In this document: positions 1 through 12,436 of the stretch, in pieces
How positions within the stretch are numbered: position 1 is the stretch's first letter
Layout: each line of letters starts with the position of its first letter
Origin: Stromatinia cepivora
Taxonomy: Eukaryota; Ascomycota; Leotiomycetes; Helotiales; Sclerotiniaceae
Length of the DNA: 64,000 bases
Assembly (NCBI GenBank): GCA_014898415.1
Contig: RCTD01000025.1
Span: forward strand, 434,001-498,000
Reading direction: 5' to 3'
Notes under the pieces: model-generated
Seen by the model: the letters and a program-made list of their open reading frames with translations, nothing else
The model's database searches: none
What the model was told of the DNA's origin: nothing
Program-made: the position numbers and the translations under genes

Positions 1-1552
1 TACTGCCCGCACATTGTTACTCTAATCTATTTACCAGGGGGTAGATTATCTATCTATCCTATCGACTCACTTATACACCAGCAACAAAGTGTTACAAAGT
101 GATATATATATTCGTCGATGCTAAGGATGAACATCCTTTCTATTATTTGGGACTCGTATATGGAGATTTATAGAAAGAGCATTAGGTGAATCGTTTGGTT
201 GTGGCTATCACATCGGCAGACTTTCCCCCCCTGTTCGGAAACGAATAAGAGTTTAGCGGAAAGCCACTCTCACTAATCCGATTGTCTTCTAGCTGCAGGG
301 AAGAGCTCATGGCACCACAGACTGCAAAATTAACAACTTGTCAGGTACGGAGCCCTACTTCTTACTACATGCCCCCTCCCCTTCGACATCCCACGTGTGT
401 GTAAGACCATGTATATGAAGTACAACATGTGGTCGCACTGTAAAAGATGTTAAGGGTTGTTTATCCACTACGTATGAAATCTCTTGATAGTTGGTAAGGT
501 CGTCAGCTTTTAACTTTAACATCCATCAGCATAAATGACTGAGTGGAGGCTAAATATATTGATCGACACAGGTTGACCTGGTGTGAAATTTGCAGACCCG
601 TTCTCGCGCTGTTCTCCATCTCGAGGCAGGAATATTGTCCATGATAAGGCTTGATGTTGAAAATATCATCTATAAGCTTGATTATCTGGGAGACAAGATT
701 CTATAGCTACGCACACAAACGCATGTCCAAATACGTATCGTGCTTTTCGCAAAAATAGTTCCTAATGTGGTCCAAGGAAATGAGGTAGAGATGGTAAAAC
801 GTCGGGTCGAAGAAAGGGGGATGTATGGGTTGCAGATCAGAGGATAGATTCTCGATCCAACAAAACAATCATGTAGTACCCGGCGAGTATGTATTTGCCG
901 TGTAACATTTGCTACAAGATTTGATTTGATTCGTGCTCTGTAGATAACAGGCTGCTAACGATGGACATGAGTGCCCAGGTAGATGAAAATTGGACCAAGA
1001 TATCCTCTGCTGTTTTCAGAATGAAGATTATCTATGGAATTGGTGTTGAGTGAATCATAAAAAGCTCCAATTGAAGATTCAGTTGCTGATTCTTTGAAGA
1101 AAAGTTGAGTTGCGGTTGAAGAACTACAAGTACGAATGTTTTATGTACTCCCGACGAGCTGAGATTTGCCCTTAGCGTATCAAGTATCGTTGAGTACTGG
1201 TAATTATTACACTCGAGCTCTACCGTCTAAACTCATATATAGGAACTCACAATAAGCCCCTTTTGGATACGGATCGGCTGGGCTAGGGCTCGAAGATGCC
1301 TTTTCAATCTCATGTCGGAATATCTGATATTCCGGCATCCATTGACGTATGAAATCCCTAGAATCTCAGGCATTATTTAAGCACGTGAACGGGAATTCAA
1401 GTAGAGCTTTCTTGACATTGAACTATCCCATAATAGGTATATTCTGTGATCGGTGCTTGAACCAGACTACGTTCTCCGTTTCTTATCAGGCCTCAGCATC
1501 CGGTACATTTCAATCGCCCAGCTACCAGCATATATGATCTGATCTGGTTATC
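1..1552. other. Intergenic, no gene seen
   Basis: No convincing coding region on either strand. The only reading frame near the end (1349-1537) is short and of low-complexity composition. The last part probably holds the promoter of the DUF2470 gene. Confidence 0.5.
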
Positions 1553-2242
1553 ATGGCTTCCTCATCCGAGAAAGATGCTGCTACAAAAACTCGTATCCTC
1601 ACACATATGAACGCAGACCACGCTTCTTCTCTTTCTCTCTACCTGCGACATTACTGCCAGCTCTCCAAAAGCGAAGCCTCCAAGCCGAAACTCCTCGATA
1701 TATCCCTCTCTTCACTCAGAATCTCCTCCAAATCAGGCAAATCCCACACGATTCCCCTCGATCCTCCCATGACTTCATACGCCAATGCCCGCCCTCGATT
1801 TGTCGCCATGGACGCCGAATCTCGCACTGCTCTCAACATTTCTCCATACACCATTACTCGATACGAGCCTCCAAAGATTTTCTTCCATCGGTTGGTTTTC
1901 GGGTTGTGTTTAATGACTATAGTTATCTTTGCTACGAAATCACATATCGTACCTGGTACATTTTTCTACGACAATGTATTGCCATGGTTTCCAGGAGGTG
2001 CAAAGACTTTCTTGTGGATTTCTTCTAAGATTGCTATCCCGACTATTATGTTACACGTGGCGGAAGTTTTCTGGATGGATAGGAGTAGACTTATGAAGTA
2101 CAATGTCGAGAGGGGAAGTTCGATGTGGTGGAAATGGATGACAAGTTGCTTGATTGAGGGGTATGGAAGTTTTGCAAGGATTGATTCTATGATCAAACAA
2201 CAAAAGAAAGAGCAAGAGTCAAAGGGAAATGGTGGACATTGA
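1553..2242 (+). CDS. DUF2470-domain membrane protein
   Basis: Single-exon protein of 229 residues. Residues about 11-100 form a DUF2470-type domain (the domain found at the C-terminus of HugZ-type haem-binding proteins), recognised by the HMNADH signature at residues 18-23 and by a DPP-MTSY stretch around residue 70. Two hydrophobic segments follow, at about residues 110-132 and 150-173, so the C-terminal half is probably anchored in a membrane. A Lys/Glu/Gln-rich tail closes the protein. Fungal proteins combining DUF2470 with a two-helix C-terminal region are widespread but uncharacterised; no reaction can be assigned. The start is the first ATG of the open frame and is followed by a Ser/Lys-rich hydrophilic leader, not a signal peptide. 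No intron is needed. Confidence 0.85.
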   Translation: MASSSEKDAATKTRILTHMNADHASSLSLYLRHYCQLSKSEASKPKLLDISLSSLRISSKSGKSHTIPLDPPMTSYANARPRFVAMDAESRTALNISPYTITRYEPPKIFFHRLVFGLCLMTIVIFATKSHIVPGTFFYDNVLPWFPGGAKTFLWISSKIAIPTIMLHVAEVFWMDRSRLMKYNVERGSSMWWKWMTSCLIEGYGSFARIDSMIKQQKKEQESKGNGGH

Positions 2243-3366
2243 GATCTTGCGTGGAGGGACATCCTGATCGGTCGGCTCAATGGCAAATTTTATGAGCTGG
2301 GAGAAAATACTGCGAGAAGAACGAAGAACTATACCCACATAGGACAAACGGGCAGAAGATTCAAAGGCGGAAACATCTCAACTATTTGAGATAGAAGGAA
2401 GTCAGATACTCTTGAAACATTCAAGCAGAAGCAATAGATACCTAGTTGTTACATGCTCCATCCCATTTTGTCTTGGGTCTGGAGAGTTAGCATCGGCTAC
2501 GACTTTCTAGTGGAAAGCACATTTCCTCCCTTAATTGTGTTAGCTCAAACATCATCTCAGATGGACCTGAGTTCATGAACAAGTGAGTATTATGCGATAA
2601 GACTTCTGACAGTCATATGCTACTAGGATTCAATTATCCGAATCCAGATTCAATCCTACAATGAAGAGTGCCATGAGGTATCGAAACGATATTCGGCTTT
2701 TGAACACCTTTCAATCGCAAGCTGATGCAGCTATCCAAGTCGATATTTCCTCTCCATCACACATGCAGCGGTTCTCATATGCATCACCCTTACATTGCAT
2801 TTCATATATTCTTCCGAAGTCCCTCAGAATAGACTCCGCCTATATCCTTCATCCGAATCCCATACCCCGCCAAAACATACAAAATCACACGATAATAGAT
2901 TTGTGTCCCACGGATCATTCTACAGGCCAACAAATCTCTAGTAGTTCCAGAAACCTTCGTCTTTTATTATGGCGGTCCGTAGTAGCCTCGATGCCTATTT
3001 TGTGGTTGGGACAAGGTCCTATGCGCCTCTTTTATGGTCGGCGTTAAGCTCGACCTAGGTTGGTGCGCCTCAACAGACAAGAGTTCCTGGCTTCCTGAGA
3101 CTATCGTAAATCACATTGTTACAATAAAGTATTTATATTTACACGTTTTGATGTAAATTCGCTGGTCTGTAGTATTTCTCTGCTTTGTGTTGGCAAGTAT
3201 CCAAAGTCTGGTACTTTATCACTGGTGATTTGCAAGATTTTCCTTCTTCTCATAACCTTTTGCCGTTTATATCACATCATTTTCGCTGTGATTGTTAAAT
3301 TTCATTCCAGATTTTTCTCTCGTCCTCCTTTTTAGCAATTATTTTCTATTTTAGCCATCCTCATAC
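2243..3366. other. Intergenic
   Basis: Separates two genes on the same strand. The open frame at 2661-3047 has no recognisable features and an amino acid make-up typical of chance translation. The last 150 bases are T/C-rich, as expected of a fungal promoter or 5' leader. Confidence 0.4.
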
Positions 3367-3857
3367 ATGTCCTCACTCCTCACAACCCTTTTTCGCAGAT
3401 CGCATTCGTCTTACCATACCCATTCTTCCTCATCCACATCAGCCCCCTCAACAATGGGATCATGCCTCTCTCTTTCCTCAGGTCCCTCTCCAAAGAATAG
3501 TATGTTCACATCCACAGCCTTCGGTCGCTCAGCATATGTACAAATTGAAAAACAAGAGAAAGTTAAGAAATCGCTATTGATTAATGAGGAGGATTATTAT
3601 TCGGATGAGGAGGATGTAGGGTTTATGGATTTCCCTGTGAGGAAATATAGGTTGAATGGGGGAAAATCGGTGATCAAACGGGACGGGAGATAGAGGTTGA
3701 TAGTCCATCGCATGACCTTCTCTTGAACAAAACTCTACCCCCGCTTCCAGAAGAAGGCGACGAACCACCTTTTGAGGGTATGGTTATGGTGTGGAGTTCA
3801 GAGGGAGAAGGAAGATGGATGTGGCCGAGAGGGGTGGGGGGTACCGGTTGTGGTTAG
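3367..3857 (+). pseudogene. Small acidic protein, reading frame broken at a G5A4 run
   Basis: The frame opened at 3367 runs 108 residues to a stop at 3691-3693. It starts with a Ser/Thr/His-rich segment and has an acidic patch (EEDYYSDEEDVG, about residues 74-85). A second start at 3454 would give MGSCLSLS, a possible N-myristoylation plus palmitoylation signal. A different frame that opens just before the end of the first continues to 3857 with protein-like sequence, including LLNKTLPPLPEEGDEPPFEG. The two frames can be joined by one extra base in the homopolymer at 3658-3666 (five G then four A). This could be a true frameshift, a sequencing error in the homopolymer, or a missed intron, though no intron of usual size fits. 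The family was not recognised. Confidence 0.45.
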
Positions 3858-5227
3858 TGATGATTATAGGAAGTGGAGAGAGCAGAGGGATGAGAGGATT
3901 GGAGGCTTGAGATCTTGAGTTGTTCAGGTCTTGAGGTACGAGGGATTTGGGTTTGGGAATGGCGCTAAGGAGTTGAGGATAAAGACTCGAATGTTTTAGG
4001 GTAATGATGAGTTTGTGTTTGATTGTTGGACATCTAATTCAAGGGGTAAGTGTACTTAGACTCCGGGTTTTGTGTTCAATGTCATCTGAAGGATTTAGAT
4101 GTTTTGCTCTTAAATTCCATATATTCGTTCTCACCAGTGCATCTCTTGTATTCGATTATATCACACTTTCTATCCTTTGCAAATGTTCGTTTTCTCTCGT
4201 TACATTTCTGTTCCTATTCTGTTGAGCCAGTTAAATGGTAGTAAAGTCGGTAATACCACTTCACTTTCCAATTAAGCACTGGATGTTAAGGCTGCAAATT
4301 CTAGCATCAGCTCTCGGGAAATTGACCGTTTACGAAAAGAGAGAAGAAGAGGTAATAAATTGTATTATCCTCGGATTTTTACTCTTTCCAGATGGGCGCG
4401 CACTGTAGGGATGTTCGCGGAGTATTGCTCACGCTATGGATGCGGCTCTGGGCTCGAAGATGGGAGTTTTGAATTAAACCACTAACACTGACACAATTCG
4501 TTGGAAGCTGGTATGATCTCTTAGACAGACACATGATTGACGGGCAGTATTGTGCGAATGTGCTAATCTCAAATTATTTTGGGCCGGGGAATTCACTTCG
4601 CCCGTTTTCACTTATAATGATGACAAGAAGTAGAATTTGGTCCTTGATGACCAAGAGCTTCAACGGTGTTGCTATATGACTGCATTTCATGTTCGAGTGA
4701 AAGAGATTCGAAGAGCCGCACTCGTGGTCATCGAGCCTCTCCGGGTTACGATACTACAACAAATAATGCCAACATTCTGACTTTGCTCGGTCCCAACCAA
4801 ACATAATACATCAAAAAGGAATGATCTAGGGTCCCCTGTAAACATACAACGAAAATGAAGCGCGCGCCTAGATTTTTATCACGTGGGCCTCAAGCCCGAC
4901 TTGACCAAGAGGTCTCCCGGCCACTTGTGACTGAAGATGAATAAGTGAGCTTTCTGTCAGGTATCAGTAGGTGGTCTGAGTAGGTATCTAAGGATGGAAA
5001 TGAAATTGGCATTTTACCTTCAGTATGGTCGGTCATCATGATAGTGTCCCGAGGATTTCTCGGACCTTTAGAAATGGCGGCGCAGGAGCTCCTTTCCTTG
5101 TTGGCACCGTCGGATATTTGGACTATTTCATAGGCTTAAAGGTTTGCAAAAAAATTATTGATTAGAGCTATTGATTCCTGTGGGTTCCAGTAGAATATTC
5201 CAAGATCACCTCATTTTGCTTGCTAAG
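3858..5227. other. Intergenic
   Basis: No supported gene. Open frames near 4004-4241 are T-rich chance translations. The final 200 bases would carry the promoter and leader of the next gene on the same strand. Confidence 0.4.
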
Positions 5228-6593
5228 ATGTCTAAGAATGGCTACGATAGTAGCGCTACAGCTATCTATCACGGGAAATCCAGAAATAAAGAGCCAAATG
5301 CCATTCCTTCGAGCTCTAACGCTAACACGACACGTCCGAAACATCGCGGTGCGATATCAGCAGATAGAAACCCATCAAAATCGAAGTCGTCACGGTCTCC
5401 AGGAGATTACGATCCCGGGCACGGTTGGAGGCAGGCACCTCTCTTGGTTCCGCGAAGTGGTGACATAGATACAGAACCAGAGACAAGTGATACAGAGAAT
5501 GAATTCGTGAAAAGTATCACGGGTAAAAACCGCTCCAGAGAGTATCGATCATCGCCGCGAAGAGATAGGAATAGAAGTAGATCTAGCACTAACGGCGATA
5601 ACACTGATGCCTCCACCAAAAGCAAGGGGACGATTTCACTATATAGTGAAGGCTCAGACCCAGGACTTCGCTCGGATCGAAAATCACGGCCATCTTCAAG
5701 GGCGTCGGCGTCCTCGGGTTCTCGTGGAGCAAAGTCAACCCATTCGGTGCCCGGAGTACCAAAATATCACAGCAGCAATTTCGATTGGAATCATGTCCCG
5801 CCTCCAAACTCCAAATTTACAGATGCTGAACTCACTGATTACTCATCGAGAGCTAAAGCTCGACCGAAAAAAGGGTCAAGATCATACCAAAGTGATGATA
5901 GTACAAGATCTCATATATCCACTGCTACGAAATCAGTATCATCTGTTGAGCAGACTCTCAAGGCTGTACAGGTAAAGCTCTCTCGCCCCGCCGTTGACGG
6001 TCTCAGAACTGTACCTGGAAAGAGAAATGTGGTGATTGAGGGTAGTAAGCTATTTCTAGACATGTCACATACATTCTGATATTCAAGCATCTAACAATCA
6101 AGCAGCACGTGCACATCGCACACATCAAGAGGTAATTTACGACGCGGCGACTGATTACGAAGGACCAGGCGCAGTAACAAAAGAACGTTCTTCTTCTCAA
6201 AGTACCAGAAATCAAGATATCTCTACTGCACACCACACAGCCGAATATAGCCATTCCGATCCATCGAGACGAAAACGAGTCGGGGGCCCCTCAGATCCTA
6301 CATTCATGCCAACACGAAAACCAGTTGCGAAACCCAAAGACTTTCCAAATCTTCCATCTAGAGAACCGCCAAGAATACCACATCGTTCAAATGTTCAACC
6401 CAGAGAGCCAGAGCCTCCAAGTGAACGAGCCCCATCTCTTCCAGAATGGGAAAATCCATTTGATAAATACGGACAAAAGATCGTGCCGGAGAAGAAGAAG
6501 AATCGATTAAAAAATATGAAAATGCCGGAGAAACTCGGAAGAGCTTTGCGCGGTTTTGGACGTCGATCTAAGGAGGAGGGAGACTATGTCTGA
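5228..6593 (+). CDS. Ser/Arg-rich low-complexity protein (two exons), function unknown
   Basis: Two exons, 5228-6041 and 6106-6593, giving about 433 residues. The 64-nt intron begins GTAGTA, has a CTAAC branch site at 6091-6095 and ends CAG at 6103-6105; it is phase 1 and restores the frame exactly. The protein is hydrophilic and dominated by Ser, Arg, Lys and Pro with repeated SRSS/RSR-like patches, so it is probably largely disordered. A Pro-rich segment leads to a basic C-terminus (GRALRGFGRRSKEEGDYV) that could bind nucleic acid or acidic membranes. No catalytic or known domain is visible. An upstream in-frame ATG at 5171 would add 19 residues; the 5228 start (MSKNGYD) was chosen because the preceding stretch looks like leader. 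The family was not recognised. Confidence 0.7.
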
Positions 6594-8253
6594 GTAATTG
6601 AGAAATTTTTACCCGGGTGCAAATACGGATAGCGATTTTATCTTCGATATCCATTCCCTATCTTCCTGGGATATCTGATATCCTCTCATATACCATTTTT
6701 ACATCTCCTTTAATTCGTTACTCCTAACCGAGTACGAGCAAATTCCGGATAGGTCCCGGAACATAGTGTTTTCTTCTCATGATTTAGGATCTACCAACGG
6801 AATTTCAATTTTTTCTTTTTTCGTTCGTATCTCTTTTATAGTCTTGTATTGATAATATAGTTTGTTTTGAGAAGATTTGGCGTTCTTTTGATATAATAAA
6901 TATATTTGATTCATCATCCATATTCTTGGACCTTGTTCGCCGAGAGATATTTCTTCGATATTGGTCTTTTGGTGGTATGAAATGGTGTTGCTCCATCTCT
7001 TTCATTTGTATTTGTTACGTATCTTTAGTTCACAACTTGACGCTTGATCCTGTCGAAGACATGCAACATACTCCGTACTATTTATAGAGTTATATTGGTT
7101 TGATTGAAGATAATTATAATTGAACCACGAAATAATTATTCTGATTAATTATATCTTACATACACGCACCACAACTAATGACCTCACTTACACCGTAATG
7201 GTGGACATAAGAAAAAAGATACCAAAATACATCAAGAACAGGAAAAAATAATCTTAGCTGGAGTACTAATGAAAGAATACCTCACATGTTAGTACCATAA
7301 ACCATCATTTCCCGGCACTCCAGCATGTAATAAGATACCAGATATCAAATCATGATCATGATCGAAGTAATATGCATTATAATCTTACATTATAGTCCAA
7401 ACGCAAATACACATGAAAGTTGACTCCAGAGTTATGAATAATAAACTCTCAGGTCCATCCAGTAATAGGAGTTTAGAGGAGCTCTAAAGTAGATGGATAA
7501 ATTATTTGAAATTGATCAGATATGAATATCTGAACATTATGTAATCTTACATACGTACAACAACACATTACCCAATCTATGCCCAATCTATACGACAGTT
7601 AGTTTTGAATATTCACTAAAGGACAATAATCTTTAAGAAAACAAAGTTCAATAAAGTTATTGAGACGTCATTACTGAAAGACCAGAGAGAGTAGATGCTA
7701 AGAATAGCCGGCAGCATGGGATTGTAATGATTAAGGGGAGGAGAGCATAAAGGAATGTTATCATATTGCTTGCTCGATTCTTACTCCAGGATTTAAGGAT
7801 ATTGTGTCCTAGGGTAGTCATTATTTAGTTTAATTTAGTAGTCTAAAGGAAGATCGGCATGATATGATGTGATATTGCAAATTGTTTTAATTATTAAATA
7901 AGACAGCTAAGATGCTGTGCAGTGTTAAAGCAATGTATTCAAATAGTTTTAGATAAAATTTGTTTCATGTTCCTTAGGGGTATAATAAACATTTGTTGTC
8001 GTACATTAAGAACTGCTAATTCTCCAAGTAGATCCAATTCTTCAAAGAGACCCAGGCATTCAAACAGATTCAATTCGGAGGTATTCCCATACAATAAATA
8101 GAACATAAGTAAACTACTACGCAAGCTCAGGGATATCTATTAACAAGCTGGAGAATGTACATGGACAGGTAACTTGCAAGCATCAACTTGATGAAGAAGA
8201 GGCAGAAAGTAAAAGGAACGCAAGTCTAAAAACAACAAAATGGCAAAGATTCA
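6594..8253. other. Intergenic between convergent genes
   Basis: About 1.65 kb between the 3' ends of two convergent genes. It is AT-rich with no supported coding region. The short reverse-strand frames at 6805-7005 and 7939-8124 lack codon structure or motifs. Confidence 0.5.
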
Positions 8254-10540
8254 TCAATAAGATGGAGGGTTGGTAGCCGGAGCACCATTAGCATCCGTCC
8301 TGCTCACATAATCTTCCCTCTCAAGCCAATTCCGCAGCGCGCCCCATGACATGGGCGGTATTCGAGCATATCCTTGACCAGCCCCATAGGCGATGAGAGC
8401 CGCTTTAGTAAGTCTACCATCAAGATCAATTTTTGGTGCCACGCCTCGATACCATCTAGCGCCATCTCTCCAAGAGAGCTCTTCTACGATCCCTTGATCG
8501 CAGTTCAGAGAAGTGAGCCGTTTGAACCCGGTAGATCCGCTTGCGTATCGGTAGTTATTACTTTGTTTAGGCCACATTCGTGGCACAAACTGCGGAGTTG
8601 GAGCGATAGCCAATCGGCCACGGTGAAGCTCTAGAGCAATTTGAGCTTTGCGATTTTGGATCATCGAGGCCCGAGTCATTCCGGCAGGAATTGTACTGAA
8701 GAAGTCCAAACGATATCCCATCGCGACCAATAGAGCATTCGTGCAAACCATCGCGGCACTCGTCGTTTCGTCCACCGGGCCAGCGGGAGGTATGGGGTTT
8801 TGAGCTGAAGCATTGACTCTCATCTGCCACTGCTTTGGATTAAATTCGTTTCCACTCTTAGTAGTTCCTGACATGTAGCTCGAAAAGAAATTCAAGATAT
8901 GGCCAATGAGGTTTTGATCAGGATTGTGGTGTCTTTGAAGTGGAGGAGGATTAGTACTCGGGGCCTGAAGTCCATTGACATCATCCAAATAATCGATTGT
9001 TTTCCATTTAGGTGAGATTACCACTAGAGAGTGATGTACCGTTCCAGGCCCAAACCGTTCATCTGCCTGCTCGTGATCAGGGAGTTAGTAACATCTTACT
9101 AAGAAAGGGTTTTAAAGGAAAACGAATAATTAGAACTCCACTAGGAAACAATAAGGATATGTTTGAAAGTAGAGAAAAGTTGATGTTGAGATTGGAAAAC
9201 AGAATTGGGCGTGTGATGATTGTAGAATTTGGAAATTGATTACGAACCACGTGCATAAGTATATGGGGTGCTTGAGCAGTGGGCACCCTCCTAAGGGCGT
9301 TGCGTAAGGTTGCAGCATTCTAGATGTGGTATTATAAAAAGCTGCCAGCATACCCTGTTGGATAGTCATCCACAAGGTTGCCGTCTGTTGTAGATAGGGA
9401 AGTGAGTAATTGCCTGTCAAGGAAAGAAAGACTTGTGAAGAAAATCAGGAATTGACGTCGAATGAGGAAACAAAAAAATATGTGTTTGAAGGGGAGGAAA
9501 AGTGGGACTTGGCATCTGGGAACACAATTGGGTGTGAAAGACAGCAAACCTTGGGAAGTGATTACGAATTCTTAAGGACGAATGGGTCAGTACATCCCAT
9601 CCGGCCTCGACTCGGACGGCTTGTGGCGGATAAGTCCCCGGAGGTGGAATCCAAACTCCTGTCCCAACAAATGCACAATATGGTATATCATTTACACCAT
9701 CGGCCTGGCGTGGACAGAGTGAAATTACTCTTTCGCAAACCACTCTAAGATATTTGTCTACTGCTTCCGATATTACCCACCAGGCAACACCAGGTAGGGG
9801 ATTGGCAGGCATAGGTATCCTGGCCTGCTCCAACCAGCCATAAGCTGAATTTCGTCTCGTGTAGTAACAGCAAGCATAGCAAGATTATCCGGGGCTCCTT
9901 GGACGCGGAGTGGTGCATATGGCGGGGGAGGAAAGGGCGGTCCGACAACTCTAGCAAGTTCTAATGTCTCCGCAGCGGTTAGGGGACTAAAGATTGCCCT
10001 TGGTGCTTGATGAGGTCGGAACATATTTAATGTAGACAATACGAGAGTTAACCTTGAAGTAGGTTTTGAAGTCGTATCGACGAAACAGAAAAACCAATCA
10101 CACTGGACTTGGAAGCTTTATCCATGATGGATATCAGGGACAACGCATGCTGATTCTCAACAAAGAAATAGTGTTTGACAATTCAACAAATTTAACAATG
10201 GCATGATCCAAAAGAGTTACCCCGAGCAAAATCTAGTGTCAAAGGGAGGACTGGAAGAGGACTTAGCCAACTATTGTGGTGCCATAAAAAAGCGACAAAA
10301 TTGGGGTTGCACCAGAAATTGACCATCTTCAAATTATCACGTGAGAGTGCGGTATCGAGGTTCTCCATCAGCATTACCACAGTCTCTCGCGGCAAGCAAA
10401 GAGATACATGAAATGGATCTAAATCAAGCTCTTGAAGGTGATACAAGACGTTGAAGGCTATCGTCGCCCATTGCTCCTTACCATGGAATCCAAGGCCCGG
10501 AACTTGCAGGAGAGCAGGAGAAATTTGACACCATGAAGAG
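8254..10540 (-). CDS. Ulp1/C48 cysteine-protease-like protein, probably inactive
   Basis: Multi-exon gene on the reverse strand. The last three coding pieces are secure: one ending at 9566, then 9244-9413, then 8254-9066. Intron 9414-9565 ends GACAG; intron 9067-9243 has a TTACTAAC branch site and ends GCAG; both keep phase. Upstream pieces lie at about 9776-10039 and 10220-10540, but their joins and the start codon are not resolved. A frame change near 9776-9833 could be a weak 44-nt intron or a lesion. The order fits a Ulp1-like fold: a helix WWVISEAVDKYLRVV, then HHSLVVI with the candidate His, YLDD with the candidate Asp about 17 residues later, and SAAMVCTNALLVAMG where family members have a DCG-F-C box. 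The nucleophile Cys position reads Ser and the next Gly reads Ala. Active family members cleave SUMO or related modifiers; this one may be a pseudoenzyme. Confidence 0.55.
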
Positions 10541-11311
10541 GCTTGATTAGATATCCATCATGTTCAAAAGCCGGCATTCTAATCTTAATTTGATAGGTAA
10601 ACACTTTTGTTGATTGAAGAAAAACGGTGGAAATATTCAGTTAGATGTTGCTATATTGACACTTTACCGCCTTGCTTTATACCAGCAGAATGATTTCACT
10701 GGATTGGCAGCAAGATAAAGGCGGTGAGGCATGTTTGCGCAATGCATGCTTAGGATGAAATAATCAATTACCGCAAAGAAGGGTTTCCCAGGAAATTCTT
10801 CATTTTTTATGAAATATATTAAAAGTGGAATAGATTGGAGTAGATACTCTAGGACTAATCACCGAAATCATAAATTGGAAACCGAAGAATCCTTTAGGCT
10901 GGGATCGTCCACGCAAGACTAGAGCTAAATTTGACGATTGACGATTCAAATGTCCTGATTGAGCTCTGAAACCGACTTTAGAAGACCATGCATGTATCAA
11001 TGCCTTGGCATTTAGGGTTTGTTTGGTTCATTTCTCTGCTAAATATATTTTATGGGTATTTACCAACGAGAAGAGTACAGTTAATCGCTTCCGAACATGC
11101 ATTCATCCATATAACCCCCACTCTGTTAAAGCTTTATAGTCACTAGCATTGAGTCTGTTAATGGCTTTGACAGTACTAGTTAAGGGGGCGGATATTTTCT
11201 AGCAAAGACCTGTCAAGTTTCAACTTATCAAACCTCGCATGCCTTTTAAAAGCTCTAGTCAAACTTCATGCAAGCTTTATCCAAGAGGTTAGCCAAATTG
11301 ATAGATTGATA
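10541..11311. other. Intergenic
   Basis: No supported gene. A reverse-strand frame at 10800-11000 has no recognisable character. Confidence 0.35.
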
Positions 11312-11951
11312 CCCTATGGAAGAAAAATACCAGTATTTTATTGATATTCTGATTCGTATAGTATTAAAACGATATATTTTAAATCTTATTATATAGTAGC
11401 AAATTTCAATTTATAAATTATTCCGAATTACTATTAGAATTATTTTTAAATTGTAATATTGAAAAAGGTTTTAATTTTTAATTTTTTAATTTTTCAATAC
11501 AAAATAAATTTTTTTTTTTTAAAAATTCAAGATAATAAGTTATTTCATTAAGATTCAAATAAATAAATAAATTTGTTCGAATTCGAATTCGGATTTTAAT
11601 TGAAATTTGAAAATAAGTTAGATATGATTTTAATTTTTTTAGGTTTATTTTTTCTATTTATTTATTTTTATAGGTTTTTTTAATATAGAATAGTTATAAT
11701 ATATCTTCAAATTTTAATAATAAAGAGATTTTTAGAAAGTTGAATTTCGGATTCGGAAAGTATAGAATATTGAAGGAATTATAATTTCATTATTAAATTT
11801 GAAATTATTTATATTAATATCTTATCATATATTTTGAACAAATTATAATCTCAAAAATAATATATTTATAAATCCCCTATCAATATTTTATTAATCAACT
11901 AATAAAATTTATAGATCCTCAATTAGTAAATTATAGATATCTTCCCTAGGG
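11312..11951. mobile_element. AT-rich terminal-inverted-repeat relic (MITE-like)
   Basis: A sharply bounded AT-rich stretch of about 640 bp. Its ends are imperfect inverted repeats: CCCTATGGAAGA on the left and, read on the reverse strand, CCCTAGGGAAGA on the right. ATA flanks both ends and may be a target duplication. No coding capacity remains and the interior is nearly all A/T, as after RIP. The short terminal repeats make this assignment tentative. Confidence 0.35.
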
Positions 11952-12320
11952 ATATCGCGTTTAGATCTAAACATTGGCGATATTCAACGTCTGATAAATT
12001 TCTGACCGGGATCCTGGTAGTACCCGAAGGAATAGAACGGATATCATCAGCGGCTATTGGGGATCAGGGGTATTGACGTCTGTAGAATCCAACTTTTTTA
12101 TCTGGAAGCATACAGAAAAACAGAGCTCATTTGTTCGCTGGAAAACCTCCTGTAATTTCCTGCATGCATGTAAAGCTCTTGGCGGTAGCATGCAAAGTAT
12201 CTATCCGATGACATAGACCCTTGTATTAATCAATCTCTTCGATTTTGCTTCTGTATATATCTTCACGCCTCTCCGTTCTCAATCACACCATCAAAATCAA
12301 CACTCTTTACATTCACATTC

Positions 12321-12375
12321 TTTTCACACTCCTTTCACACTCTTTTCACACTCTTCTCACACTCTTCTCACACTC
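12321..12375 (+). repeat. Five 11-bp C/T-rich tandem repeats in a promoter/leader
   Basis: Five consecutive 11-base units of the form TTTTCACACTC, with one or two variable bases at the start of each unit. They end about 60 bases before the polygalacturonase start codon, in what is probably its 5' UTR or core promoter. C/T-rich tracts are common just upstream of highly expressed fungal genes; the regular 11-base period is unusual. Confidence 0.75.
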
Positions 12376-12436
12376 ACATTTTTTTGTTTTCCCGTTGAAG
12401 CATCTACATTCGTTGAACCAAAATTTGCTGGACAAA

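Noticed and set aside
2661..3047. Forward frame of 128 codons
   Set aside because: No recognisable feature and no neighbouring exon that would extend it.
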